Shown here piece after piece: positions 11,301-20,404 of a stretch of 64,000 nucleotides of DNA (position 1 is the stretch's first letter; the number at the start of each line of letters is the position of its first letter). Made by a program: the position numbers and the translations under genes. Under the pieces are notes generated by a model. The model saw only the letters and a list, made by a program, of their open reading frames with translations. It was not told where the DNA came from and did not search any database. This DNA is from Terramyces sp. JEL0728. Lineage: Eukaryota; Chytridiomycota; Chytridiomycetes; Rhizophydiales; Terramycetaceae. The stretch lies in NCBI GenBank assembly GCA_027603945.1, contig JADIIU010000043.1:40022-104021 (forward strand). Direction: 5' to 3'.

Positions 11301-12741
11301 GGTAATGCTGTCGGAAGAGTTCGAGGGTAGAGAAAGCGCTTTATTCAAAAAGAAATTCGTCGATTATATTCTTGAATTACCAATTAATATGAAAATGGAA
11401 GAAGCTGCAGGCAACATTGCAAAAGGTGTGATTCAGAGTAAAATCTCATTTGCAGAGCTCATTCAAAAGAAGCAAGTAGAATCAAAGCGGAACCAAAACT
11501 TCAAAACAAAATCGTTGGAGTTCTATCTTATCAAGAACTTTGCGCGTATTCCAATTGAACTAGAAAAAAATGGCGGAGTACTTTGTCGATCGGAGAGTTA
11601 TCTCTTTGTCCATACCTTCGTTCCCGAATTTAGCAGTACTGAGAAATGCAGCTTGTATTTCTGGCAAGGGTCCCTTTCGTCAATCATCGATAAAGGAACT
11701 AGTGCCTACCTCGCTGTTGAAGTAGGCAAGGAAAAAAAATGTGAGGTAAGCCAGCACAGAATAGTAGACGGAAAGGGTAAGGATATTTCTAAATCAAAGA
11801 ACCTCTTGAATTTTTTGAAATCCTTGGACAGGACTGCTTGATTTTATTGAATGGGACTAATGGATTAAATTGTGCATCCAACACCACAATTTTGGATTTA
11901 CGCCGGGTGGTAAACTCACCAGCATGCAGGGCTATTGAAATTGATCCAAAATGTATATTTAATTAACAGATAGATATAGTTCAATCAGCGTTTTCAATTA
12001 TCCTTCTGGTAGTTCCTAATTATTATGCAATATGGAAAGGAAAATTGACCGGTGCAGTTGAAAATACAGCTCTTCAATCAATTTTAAAATTGGCGAATAT
12101 ACAAGGAAAGAAAGAAATTCCCTTTTCAGAAGCTGATCTTGCAAAAGGGAGCAATTTACTTCAAAATAATTATAAAAATAACCCCAGATTGTTTGTTTTC
12201 AGTGATGCAACTGGTGTGGTTACTGCCTCAGAAGTCTTTAATCTGCTGCAGGAAGATTTGGAAAAAAGCGTGGTGGGTGTTTTACAGATAGAGGAGGATA
12301 TGTACATCTGGGTAGGGGAGGAGGCCAGAACATCACTGACGAAATTCGTTTTGGACATTATACAGGTAAAAGATAAATTAAAGGGAGGAACACCAGGCAA
12401 TTAATTCTCCGAGTTGCAAAGTTATATATCAGTACACAGAGCCGTTGCATTTTACACAATTTTTCCATGGTTGGTCAGACACAAAATACCCAACAGACAA
12501 GAAATCAAAGCAATCTTTGTTCGAAGAGTATAACAAAGTATATCAAAGGCTGAATCAAGCATTTTACTCAAAAAAACAATTGCTTTCAAATGATATTCCA
12601 AGTCATATGGACAAGACAAAACTTGAAACCTATTTAACTGATGAAGACTTTCAGGACACCTTTTCGATATCAAAAAAAGAGTACCACAATCTTCCAATTT
12701 GGAAAAGGGAAACGTTGAAAAAAAAGCACGGATTCTATTAA
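8353..12741 (+). CDS. vilD: Villidin-type protein: coronin propeller, PH domains, gelsolin repeats, villin headpiece
   Basis: Eleven exons: 8353-8445, 8467-8587, 8609-8843, 8867-9047, 9071-9385, 9406-9479, 9502-10567, 10591-11776, 11800-11952, 11974-12365 and 12388-12741. The total is 4170 bases (1389 aa), and introns are 20-23 bases. Residues 1-350 form a coronin-like seven-blade WD propeller ending with the coronin hallmark (FLDSQILPK..., VCIPRKLD, DLYPPS). Residues 370-700 contain about three PH-like domains, the last ending EEWQRTLERF. Gelsolin-like repeats follow (IYFWFGKQSSK, RIVDGKEPLEFF, MYIWVGEEA). The last 36 residues are a villin headpiece (LTDEDF...LPIWKRETLKKKHGFY). This is the Dictyostelium villidin architecture, an actin-binding protein linked to membranes. 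The 10567 and 11776 junctions are clear from restored motifs; the intron at 12366-12387 is the least certain. Confidence 0.9.
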
Positions 12742-12753
12742 TATAATTGTCGT

Positions 12754-14350
12754 TTACTCGTTTGCAACCTCTTGTTTCGTGTGCAGATGAGGCGAAATGT
12801 AGTGCTCACTCGCATGGCAGATCCAATATACCCATGCTAGTAAGCCCGTTCCCACAAAAACTACAGGGGTATAGTTGAAATTCGCAGCAGTAATGGGAAA
12901 TGTTGTTGGTAGCAGGAACAAGAAAGACGTGGATACCAAAGACAAAGATGCAACTATTCCACATGGTATTGCGAATTTGCCAAGAGTAAAGTAACTTGGC
13001 TGAAACTCGTTTCTATAAGTTGTTAAACGCAAAATGATTGGAATAGCATAGGATATTTGGAATCCAATAGTTGAAATAGAAGTTACTGCAATGAAGGCAT
13101 CCGAACTGATCAGCTGTAACAGAATCAAAAGTTCGCCCATCAAAAATGTGGCCAGGACTGCCCATCCAGGAACTTTGTTGTGCTCTTGCACCTGTTTGAT
13201 TTGCGATGAAAAGGGGAATCCCCCATCTCTTGCTAAAGCGTACACCATTCTCACTGTGACAGTTAAAGACGACATCCCAGAAAAAAGCAAGTTGATAGAC
13301 ATAATAATCACAAGAGCTAGGGCTGCATCAGTGCTAACACATTGCTGGAATATGCCAAATACGCCTGCACTACCAATTAATATGATTTACTCATTGTTCA
13401 AGAAGGAGTCGATATCATTTGCAGTCAAGGATACTAGAGATAAAAGAAAGCAAAATCCAATAATTCCAGTTGCAGCACAAGTGTACAAGATGCCTTTTGG
13501 GACTGATTTTTCTGCATCCAAAGTTTCTTCCGATAAATGGCCTGCAGCTTCTCCAATTAATGATGATTACCATAGCCCGTGAATGAATAAAAGGCAGATA
13601 AAGTCCCAATCAACACAACATAACCAAAAGAATCAATGCCGGTTCCATTGTAGGTTTTTGTGAACATTTCCCCCCAGCTTGCCTGAGAAATTGAACTGTG
13701 ACAAGAGATATACATGACTAATATTACAGAGGTTGTGCTTGCAAATTGCCAAAAAGCACCAATGTAATTAATATATCCTTGGTAATCAACCCGTAGAAGG
13801 TTGTACAAACTCCAATATGCTAATACACCAGACGAAAGAGCGACTTGCTGGCTGTTTGATAAAGTACTGGCGCCGGCAATGGAAAGTATCGCATTAACAA
13901 ATGTAGAAAACGATGAAGCAAAAAATGCGTCAGCTGCAGAGTTGCCTGTAATTAAACGAGCGTACCCATCAAGTTAAACCAACCATCTACATATCCAACA
14001 AATCTCGTTCCCATTACCGCGGACCAATAGTACACTGATCCGGCCTGAATTAAACGTCATCTTACTGAGGGAAATCGAGATCCAATTTCCGACATACTCA
14101 ATCCAGTCATTATCGTTAAAATAGACACTCCAATCCACGACCATACCACAACGGCAGGTCCTCCTGTCGAGACTGCGGTTGGATACAGGGGAATAAGAGA
14201 GGAAATCACTGCAACAGCGGTGAAAGATGTTGAAAAAGTCATCAATACGTTCATTCCTCGATAGAGCTCCTGTTTGTATCCAAGTTCATTTAGTTTTTCT
14301 ATATCTTCCTCTGATGCTAGTGTGCTTTTGGACTGATCTACGCTGGACAT
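12754..14350 (-). CDS. Amino acid/polyamine/choline-family permease (APC superfamily, Uga4-like)
   Basis: Exons are 14350-14066, 14044-13966, 13945-13571, 13550-13391 and 13369-12754 (504 aa). Introns are 21, 20, 20 and 21 bases. The N-terminus has the family signature LGYKQELYRGM, then FSTSFTAVAVISSL and STGGPAVVVWSW. The restored intracellular loop GYEAAGHLSEET is the amino-acid/choline transporter hallmark. About twelve hydrophobic helices are visible. It should import GABA, choline or amino acids at the plasma membrane or vacuole; the substrate cannot be told. An upstream in-frame ATG at 14374 exists, but the one at 14350 has the better AAAATG context. The stop lies 12 bases from the convergent villidin stop. 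Confidence 0.88.
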
Positions 14351-14593
14351 TTTATCAGGAAAACAAACTCGCATCAGGCGACTTTAAATTTTACACCATA
14401 GTCCGCGTCTGGATTCAAACCAGCTGCTAGCTATGGCCAATGCTCCAAATGTGGTTCCATTGAACATTGGCTGTCGATCAGCAATCAAATGTCATGATCG
14501 CCACTTACTCCCCCATTTGCGGCGTGGATCATGAACGAAGCCCCACTTTGCAGCAAATGACTATTTATACCAAATGCAGATCTGTCAAGAGAT

Positions 14594-15445
14594 ATGGATA
14601 GACAACCGGGTGCCTATAGAACCATTGCTGGTTTATTGATAGGGTTAGGCATTCACAATATCTTGTGCGCAGTGTTTGTGCTGTTCCAGAAATCTCAGAG
14701 AGGTTCCCAAAGTGCAATCTGGTACTTGTCGCTCTTTGCTTCGTTCTCAGTCATTGCGTTTCTGCTAGTTCAAGTGATGATGCTGGACTTTATGACCTCA
14801 CCTTATGCGGCCGCGAATTGGTACATTGGATTGCTGCTAATGCTGAATTGGGCCTTCCACTTTCTTTCAGGCGTATCTATATCCATTATATTGCTTTGTC
14901 GGCTTTGTATCTTTTATGACAGCAGAACAATCATAACCAAATCCATGACTCTGCTCTTGGTGCTAGTTATCCTGGTCAAAGGCGCTTCTAACGGGCTTGG
15001 TGTTTACTGCACTTATGGTGTATTCACGAATCAAATCTTGACGTATGAAGATCATCCACAGTTCTCTCTCGCTGAGGCTTTGGCAGCAGGAGCAGGTGTT
15101 GTAGAAGGAGTGTTTTCAATTGCAGGTTCAATTTCGTTTCTCAATGCCCTGTTTACCTCATTTATTGACAAATCATCATTTGCGAAAGGGATTCTACTAA
15201 AACACGAAGGATACCGACTGATGATTATTTTGGTTCTCCACATCCTAACGTCGGTCCTGCTCTTGTACAATGCCATTTCGTATCAAAGTCAATATACGCT
15301 GCTTGGTTTCTACATCCCATCTTGGAATTATGGTTTGGAAGTTTACACCTTCCTGGAGCTGACCTATCACTCGGCCAAGAATATCATCCTCGACCAACAA
15401 TGGACAGCCCAGCAACAAAGTAAATCTCAAAGCAAAAGTTTTTAG
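14594..15445 (+). CDS. Seven-helix membrane protein, family not recognised (paralogue A)
   Basis: This single-exon ORF of 283 codons carries seven hydrophobic segments of 20-25 residues with short loops, which is a seven-transmembrane layout. Distinct landmarks are RLCIFYDSRTII after helix 3, LLKHEGYRL before helix 6 and IPSWNYGLEVYTFLELTYHSAKNII at helix 7. The next gene (15838-17660) is clearly its paralogue, with the same landmarks in the same order, so the two arose by tandem duplication. I do not recognise the family. The shape would suit a receptor or a structural membrane protein, but nothing shows which. The C-terminal tail is short and Gln/Ser-rich. Confidence 0.7.
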   Translation: MDRQPGAYRTIAGLLIGLGIHNILCAVFVLFQKSQRGSQSAIWYLSLFASFSVIAFLLVQVMMLDFMTSPYAAANWYIGLLLMLNWAFHFLSGVSISIILLCRLCIFYDSRTIITKSMTLLLVLVILVKGASNGLGVYCTYGVFTNQILTYEDHPQFSLAEALAAGAGVVEGVFSIAGSISFLNALFTSFIDKSSFAKGILLKHEGYRLMIILVLHILTSVLLLYNAISYQSQYTLLGFYIPSWNYGLEVYTFLELTYHSAKNIILDQQWTAQQQSKSQSKSF

Positions 15446-15837
15446 TAAATCGTTTCAATATCTTAATAAATGTTTCAATATCTATTTAATCAAACAGATT
15501 CGCCTTGCTGGAATTCTGGCTATCCAGTAAATCTAAATGTACCTTGTCTTGTGAACCCCAGCCATGAAGGGTGCACAATTGTCTGGGTCGTTCCTTTGAT
15601 TCCCATTCGGGGAGCCAATCAAGCCCGTGGCCGCTGACCATAGAACATCTGCAACATTGAAATATAAACAGAGTAACGTATTGGATATTACCACTGGTTT
15701 TCTCACGCTCGGTTCAACTCTTTGATGCGGGTATTTAAATTGCAGTTTCTAAAACGGACAGTTGAAAGAAAAACCGGGGACCTTGAAAAGCGCAGATTTA
15801 TAAAAGGTCGTTCGCACAATTTTGTGTTACAATTACA
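15446..15837. other. Intergenic region between the tandem membrane-protein paralogues
   Basis: This stretch of 392 bases shows no convincing coding frame, tRNA or repeat. It should contain the terminator of paralogue A and the promoter of paralogue B. Confidence 0.45.
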
Positions 15838-17660
15838 ATGATTCGTCAAGAGAGTGCGTACAGAGCATTCGCTGCGCTGATGCTTGGAATTGCGGTCCAC
15901 AACTACTCGAGTTCAGGGCTGCTACTGATATCAAAGGCAGACAAAGCAAATACCGGCTGGATTTGGAGACTTTCTTGTTTAGCTTGGCTGTTCAGTGTCG
16001 GATTTCTAATTGTACAAATGATTATTTTGGACTATTTAACCTCACCATATGCTGTTCCAGACTGGTGGGTCGGGCTAGTAGTCTTGCTCAACTTTTTGTT
16101 CCACTACTTGGGGGCTTTGTTTATCGCTTGGACTCTGTTAATAAGACTGCGGGTTTTCTATCCGGTAATTCCTTTCTAATTTAGAATTCATCACTGTATG
16201 TCATTTCAATGATTGTGCTCCTTGTTACAATTTTCGTTTCCAGAACAGTTTCTGATATGACTGGAGTGTACATCAGCTACACTGTCCTTCAAAACAAATA
16301 CTTGGCCTATGAACAGCACCCTTACTTTTCATTCTGTGAAAAGGTTACAGCCGTATCAGCAATTATTGAGGCTGTTTACTCTTCGCTAGGTTCGTTGGGA
16401 TTCCTGAATTCACTCGCCGACGCCGTCCAGTCCAACAAAAAGAGTTTCTTTATGAATGTGCTCGTCAAACATGAAGGTTACAGACTGGTGCTAATTGTTG
16501 TTCTGCAAAGTCTCACAGGTATCCTCTTATTGTGGGAATCAATCTTTGGTAGAACTGTCATCACCAACTCTGCGTTATACATTCCTTCGTGGACGTATTC
16601 TATTGAATTGGTTGCATTCCTTGAACTATCATATGTCACTGCCAAGAAAATCATGCTGGAACAATCTCACACTCCGTCATACAGAGCTTCTTCACATGAA
16701 AAGCGATCAAAAATGGATTCTGAAGTTCATTTTGAATCTGGAAAAGTTTCAACGGATTATCAACGGCCAACGTCTCCTCAATTCATCGATTTTGAGAGCG
16801 GGAAGAAATCTGCCGAACTTAATAGGATGCAGCAAGAACGAAACACACCAAACTACAACCCGTTAAGTGAATATAACCAAGATTTAATTCCAAACAATGA
16901 CAGTAATGTTTATCGCGAAGATTCGAGAAAATATTATGACTATGAAAGCGGAAAGAGATCTGCTGATATAGCCAGAGAAGAGTCTGCAAGAAGACAGCCA
17001 CTGTCACCAAAGTTGGAACGAGCAATCCCTCAAAATCCATATGATCCTCTCCAAAACTACAGTAGAGATTTCATTATGAGAAAGGATTCCCTTGCAACTG
17101 CCGTTCCTCCAAATGGATATCCTACTTCTCCAATATTGAACAAGGAAAGAGTGCCTTCACATGCATACTCGTCATCTCCAGTTTCTCAAAAGAATTCTCC
17201 AGAAATGAAGGCTGCTATTCCTGAAGAATCTGAACAACAGTCTGTGTTTACTTATGATTATTCCGCAAGAAGGGCAGTTGCTAAACCGGAAGCCAACGAC
17301 CATCTTGGCTCGCCAGTACCTTTGTCTCCAATTCAGCAAGCATTACAAAGGACTTCCTCTCCATTTGCATCATCTCCTCAGGATAAACCTCCTACCCTTT
17401 CAAGCATCTATAAAGATTATTCTTATGAAGAAACTTTCAAGTCCGCTGCTGATCATTCTAGCCCAAGGTCAGCCAGAATACAGAATCATGCCACTCAGTC
17501 GGCACAGGCGTTTGCTGATGGCCAAAGCTCTCCAGTGTCCAGTTCTCCAACTAGCCCATCACAAAATACTTATGATTATGCCAAGCAGTCTATCCAAAGC
17601 AGCGTAGTTGCTCCATACAGGCCGCCATCAAAGAATGCCAAGAGAAACCAATATCAATAG
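15838..17660 (+). CDS. Seven-helix membrane protein with long repetitive cytoplasmic tail (paralogue B)
   Basis: Exons are 15838-16164 and 16185-17660 (600 aa), separated by a 20-base intron at 16165-16184. The splice joins FYP to NSSLYVISM and aligns without gaps to the intronless paralogue A (FYDSRTIITKSM), which is strong evidence for the intron. Residues 1-280 carry the seven helices. The remaining 320 residues are a disordered Ser/Pro/Tyr/Lys-rich tail. It contains repeated short motifs: HFESGKVS, DFESGKKSAEL and YESGKRSADI, then NYNPLSEYNQD and PYDPLQNYSRD, and many SSPVS/TSPQ sites. The regular tyrosines and Ser-Pro sites suggest a phosphorylated docking tail. Function unknown. Confidence 0.75.
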
Positions 17661-17845
17661 AATAAAATTACTGTAGTCTTTCATTTTCGCTTAGGTTAGT
17701 TCTTGCAGCCAATTTAATAGTCTGCGCCAGTCTATAAATCCTCTAGTTGGAGCGTATCTTTGTGCAGCCTGTTCCCAAATATCCAGGGTCTATTTATCCT
17801 AATCACCTTGGGGCTGCATTTGATTTTCACATTTTTCCCATACAC

Positions 17846-18274
17846 ATGATACAAACTGAAAAAGATATCGCAGCACCAATTGATTCTGTTTGGCAGCACT
17901 TATTAAACGCAGAAGAGTGGACGCAATGGAACAAGAGACAATCTTTCCAGGTCAACGCTTTGGAACCAGGCGAGGGAATAATTTTTATTAATCAGCAAGA
18001 CTGGAAAAAGGAATCAATTGAAATAGAGAAAGCAGAGGACTACACACTTCAATGGATCGGGTATTCATTCATTTGGAACTACCGTGAAATTTATAAATTA
18101 CAAACCGTCAACACCACTGTAACTAGACTGACACATGAAAGGGAATATTACGGCTATGTAGCTACTATTTTAAGCTGGTTTGGCTATCTCTTGATTGATG
18201 AGAAGCAAGTAAAGGAAGAAATGCAAGAGGTCAATCATGATTTTAAGCTATATTGTGAATCGAATAAAAATTAA
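17846..18274 (+). CDS. SRPBCC/START-like (polyketide cyclase-type) domain protein
   Basis: The ATG at 17846 gives 142 aa that match one SRPBCC domain. It starts MIQTEKDIAAPIDSVWQHL, which is the strand and amphipathic helix typical of the fold (I.aP...VW..L...W..WN). It continues through GEGIIFINQQDW and LQWIGYSFIWNYREIY to a long C-terminal helix. The frame is open further upstream to about 17747 but without an ATG. Such domains bind small hydrophobic ligands; the ligand is unknown. The next gene (TPGS2) starts 20 bases downstream on the same strand. Confidence 0.62.
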   Translation: MIQTEKDIAAPIDSVWQHLLNAEEWTQWNKRQSFQVNALEPGEGIIFINQQDWKKESIEIEKAEDYTLQWIGYSFIWNYREIYKLQTVNTTVTRLTHEREYYGYVATILSWFGYLLIDEKQVKEEMQEVNHDFKLYCESNKN

Positions 18275-18294
18275 AATTTCCCATTTATCGCGTT

Positions 18295-18996
18295 ATGCAA
18301 AGGAGAAGACATGTTGATTCGATGCTGTCAGGACTGGTACCATATATCGAATCGCTTGCCAAAGTGCAAACAGTCAAGCTTACGAAAAAACCGCCTTGCC
18401 TACAATCCTCCATTTCGTTGTGGGAGAGAAAGAATCAAACAACCCTCCCTGCCGATTATAAAACATTTTTGAATATAACCGACGGAATCCATCTGATGTG
18501 GACCGCTTGTTTCTATCAGGATGATATAGTAATTGGAAAAATAAATATATCTGGGATAGAACAGTTGGTGCCGTCGCGAATTGATTCAAGTGAAATCGCC
18601 CACGCGTTTGTACTGGAAGAATGTCAACCGTATGGAAATACTTGCATGTGCTTTAAAGGCGATCAAGTGCAGATTTGGTTCTACAGTTATGGTAATAGTT
18701 CACTAATGAAAGAAACAGAACAGTGGTTGTATCTGACAGATTCTTTCAGTAATTATTTCAGGCTTTCTACAGCGTGCTTGGGCATTATCGGATGGCAACT
18801 GTATAGAAAATTACCAGCTTGGACTTTGAATTTCATGTGTTTTTACACTCCTGAAATCTTGCAAGTTTTGACTGGAAAATCCAAAGTGCATCAAGAAAAA
18901 ACAGAGCTGATCAATGTATCATCAGAAAAAATTCTACGAATTTTGCAAGCGCTGAATCAACAAAAGAAACCAAGACCATCCTCGGCTAAAAAATGA
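18295..18996 (+). CDS. TPGS2: Tubulin polyglutamylase complex subunit 2
   Basis: This single exon of 233 codons has the SMI1/KNR4-like fold of TPGS2: the WERKNQTTLPADYKTFLNITDGIHLMW segment, followed by INISGIEQLVPSR and a C-terminal region with ETEQWLYLTDSFSNYFRL. TPGS2 is a non-catalytic subunit of the TTLL1-containing complex that adds glutamate chains to tubulin, mainly on flagellar and centriolar microtubules. Its presence supports a flagellated life stage. The tail ends in a basic PRPSSAKK. The TGA stop is two bases from the stop of BAP31 on the other strand, so the 3' untranslated regions must overlap. Confidence 0.8.
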   Translation: MQRRRHVDSMLSGLVPYIESLAKVQTVKLTKKPPCLQSSISLWERKNQTTLPADYKTFLNITDGIHLMWTACFYQDDIVIGKINISGIEQLVPSRIDSSEIAHAFVLEECQPYGNTCMCFKGDQVQIWFYSYGNSSLMKETEQWLYLTDSFSNYFRLSTACLGIIGWQLYRKLPAWTLNFMCFYTPEILQVLTGKSKVHQEKTELINVSSEKILRILQALNQQKKPRPSSAKK

Positions 18997-18998
18997 GT

Positions 18999-19782
18999 TT
19001 ATTTGTCCTTTTTGGAAGACGAGGTGTTTTCATGCTTGTTTTCCAATTCAACATACCTGTGGTTAATAAAAAGAACTTGTCTGTCAATTTCATGTATTCT
19101 TCGTTGGTTTGGTTCGCTTGCTTCTTTACAATCTCCAATTCCTTGACCAACTTGTCGTACTTTTCTTGCAAATCTTTGGAATCGGTTTTTTGTTCCTTAT
19201 CCAACAATTTCAAGTATTCTTTGGTAGTTTTGGCGGCTTGTTGCTTCAAAATCTACATTAGGATATGGTACTTCAGTTTTTTCTTCATTCTTTGCCAATT
19301 CGTTAATCATATTAACAAAGCGGCTACAATTAGATATTTCTACTTGAGAACCAAGGACAAGAAAATAACAGATCCGGTAAGGTACATGTTTCTTTGTGCT
19401 TGGAACATCTTGGAATGCAAGTAGGAATCAGAACGAGAATCCACGTGTGAGTGGTGCTCTTCAGCATGATCGTGCTTTTCTTGGGTTTTGAATGAGCGGT
19501 TAACGTTATCCACGAACAATATGCAAACCAATACAAATATAATCCTCAATCCCTGCTTGATTTGAGCTGCGATAGGGCTCTTGATGAAGAATTGCTGGAT
19601 TAATTCAATCTTACGATGACTTTTGTCCTTACGGAATACGGTAATGGCGCTGGGTTAGTTTTGAATTACCTATGGTTAATGGCGAATTCACCCAACAGCA
19701 ATAGGAATATGAGCATCTAGGGTTAATACAAGCGTACTTCTGCTACTAACATGACGAATACTCCTTGGTACAGAATAGACAT
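18999..19782 (-). CDS. BCAP31: BAP31/Yet3-type ER membrane protein
   Basis: Seven exons: 19782-19738, 19716-19692, 19649-19633, 19609-19344, 19323-19272, 19252-19077 and 19056-18999 (212 aa, exactly in frame). The rebuilt N-terminus, MSILYQGVFVMLVAEMLIF then LLLLAPLPYS, matches the first BAP31 transmembrane helix. Further matches are LRIIFVLVCILFVDNVNR, AQRNMYLTGSVIFLSLVLNR and a C-terminal coiled coil (TTKEYLKLLDKE...NEEYMKLTDKYVELENK). The KKDK end looks like an ER-retrieval dilysine signal. BAP31 sorts membrane proteins out of the ER. Exons 2 and 3 are only 25 and 17 bases long. The intron between them is 42 bases, the only one in the window not near 20. Confidence 0.88.
19650..19691 (-). 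other. 42-base BAP31 intron that reads as two complete introns back to back
   Basis: On the minus strand the first 22 bases run GTGAATTCGCC...ATTAACCATAG and the next 20 read GTAATTCAAAACTAACCCAG. Each half alone has GT, a TAAC branch site and AG at the usual spacing. Only removal of both gives the conserved LLLLAPLPYS; removing either one alone leaves an out-of-frame or poorer join. Confidence 0.6.
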
Positions 19783-20031
19783 TTCAGATCACTTGCGAGA
19801 TTTCAAACTTCAACAGCCACGATTTTTAACAGTCATCACAGTACAAAACCACATTGAAGATGGAGGATTGGTTAAGGTGCTCGGGAATACCAACTAGAGA
19901 TTGGAGTAACCCGACATCTCAATTTGCAAAATAAATACTTTTTCGTTTCTTGTCTGCCTATGGAGCTTCATCTGCAATTGATTTCCACAAGTTCTCAGAG
20001 CACTTTGGCCTCGAAATATTTTTTAGAAAAA

Positions 20032-20394
20032 ATGCCAAATCCAAGACAAACATTTTTTGGACATGTAATTGGCACAGCAATGCAGAAAACCATCAAAGTC
20101 AGGGTAGAAAAAATCAAAATACATCCTATTGTTCAAAAGGTATTCAAGGAGTAACAGTAGCCTGTTCGTTCGCATAAAAATTTTCTAGTTCATGACGAAG
20201 AAGAAAAATGTGTTGTTGGAGATTATGTTGCTATCGAATCGTGCGAGAAACTAAGTAAAATGAAACACTTCAAGTTGGGCGAAATTGTCAAGCCGGCGCA
20301 GAGGGCATTCGATTCCAATGGAAATTTACATACTCAAAGTCACCAATTCAAGACACTTCCAAAGCACTATAATTTGAACGAATATAAATTTTAA
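20032..20394 (+). CDS. MRPS17: Mitochondrial ribosomal protein uS17m
   Basis: Exons are 20032-20139 and 20161-20394, with a 21-base intron at 20140-20160 (113 aa). The protein has the S17 OB-fold signature: FFGHVIGTAMQKTIKVRV near the start and, after the splice, RSHKNFLVHDEEEKCVVGDYVAIESCEKLSKMKHFKL. It binds helix 7/11 regions of the small-subunit rRNA. The long C-terminal extension after the OB fold is usual for mitochondrial forms. The frame is open upstream with another ATG at 19960, which would add 24 residues and might supply a targeting sequence, so the true start is uncertain. The stop is ten bases from the convergent IQ gene. Confidence 0.85.
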
Positions 20395-20404
20395 TTCTAT
20401 TAAA

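Noticed and set aside
14390..14450. tRNA-like T-arm (GGATTCAAACC on the plus strand)
   Set aside because: No matching acceptor stem, D arm or anticodon arm could be folded around it.
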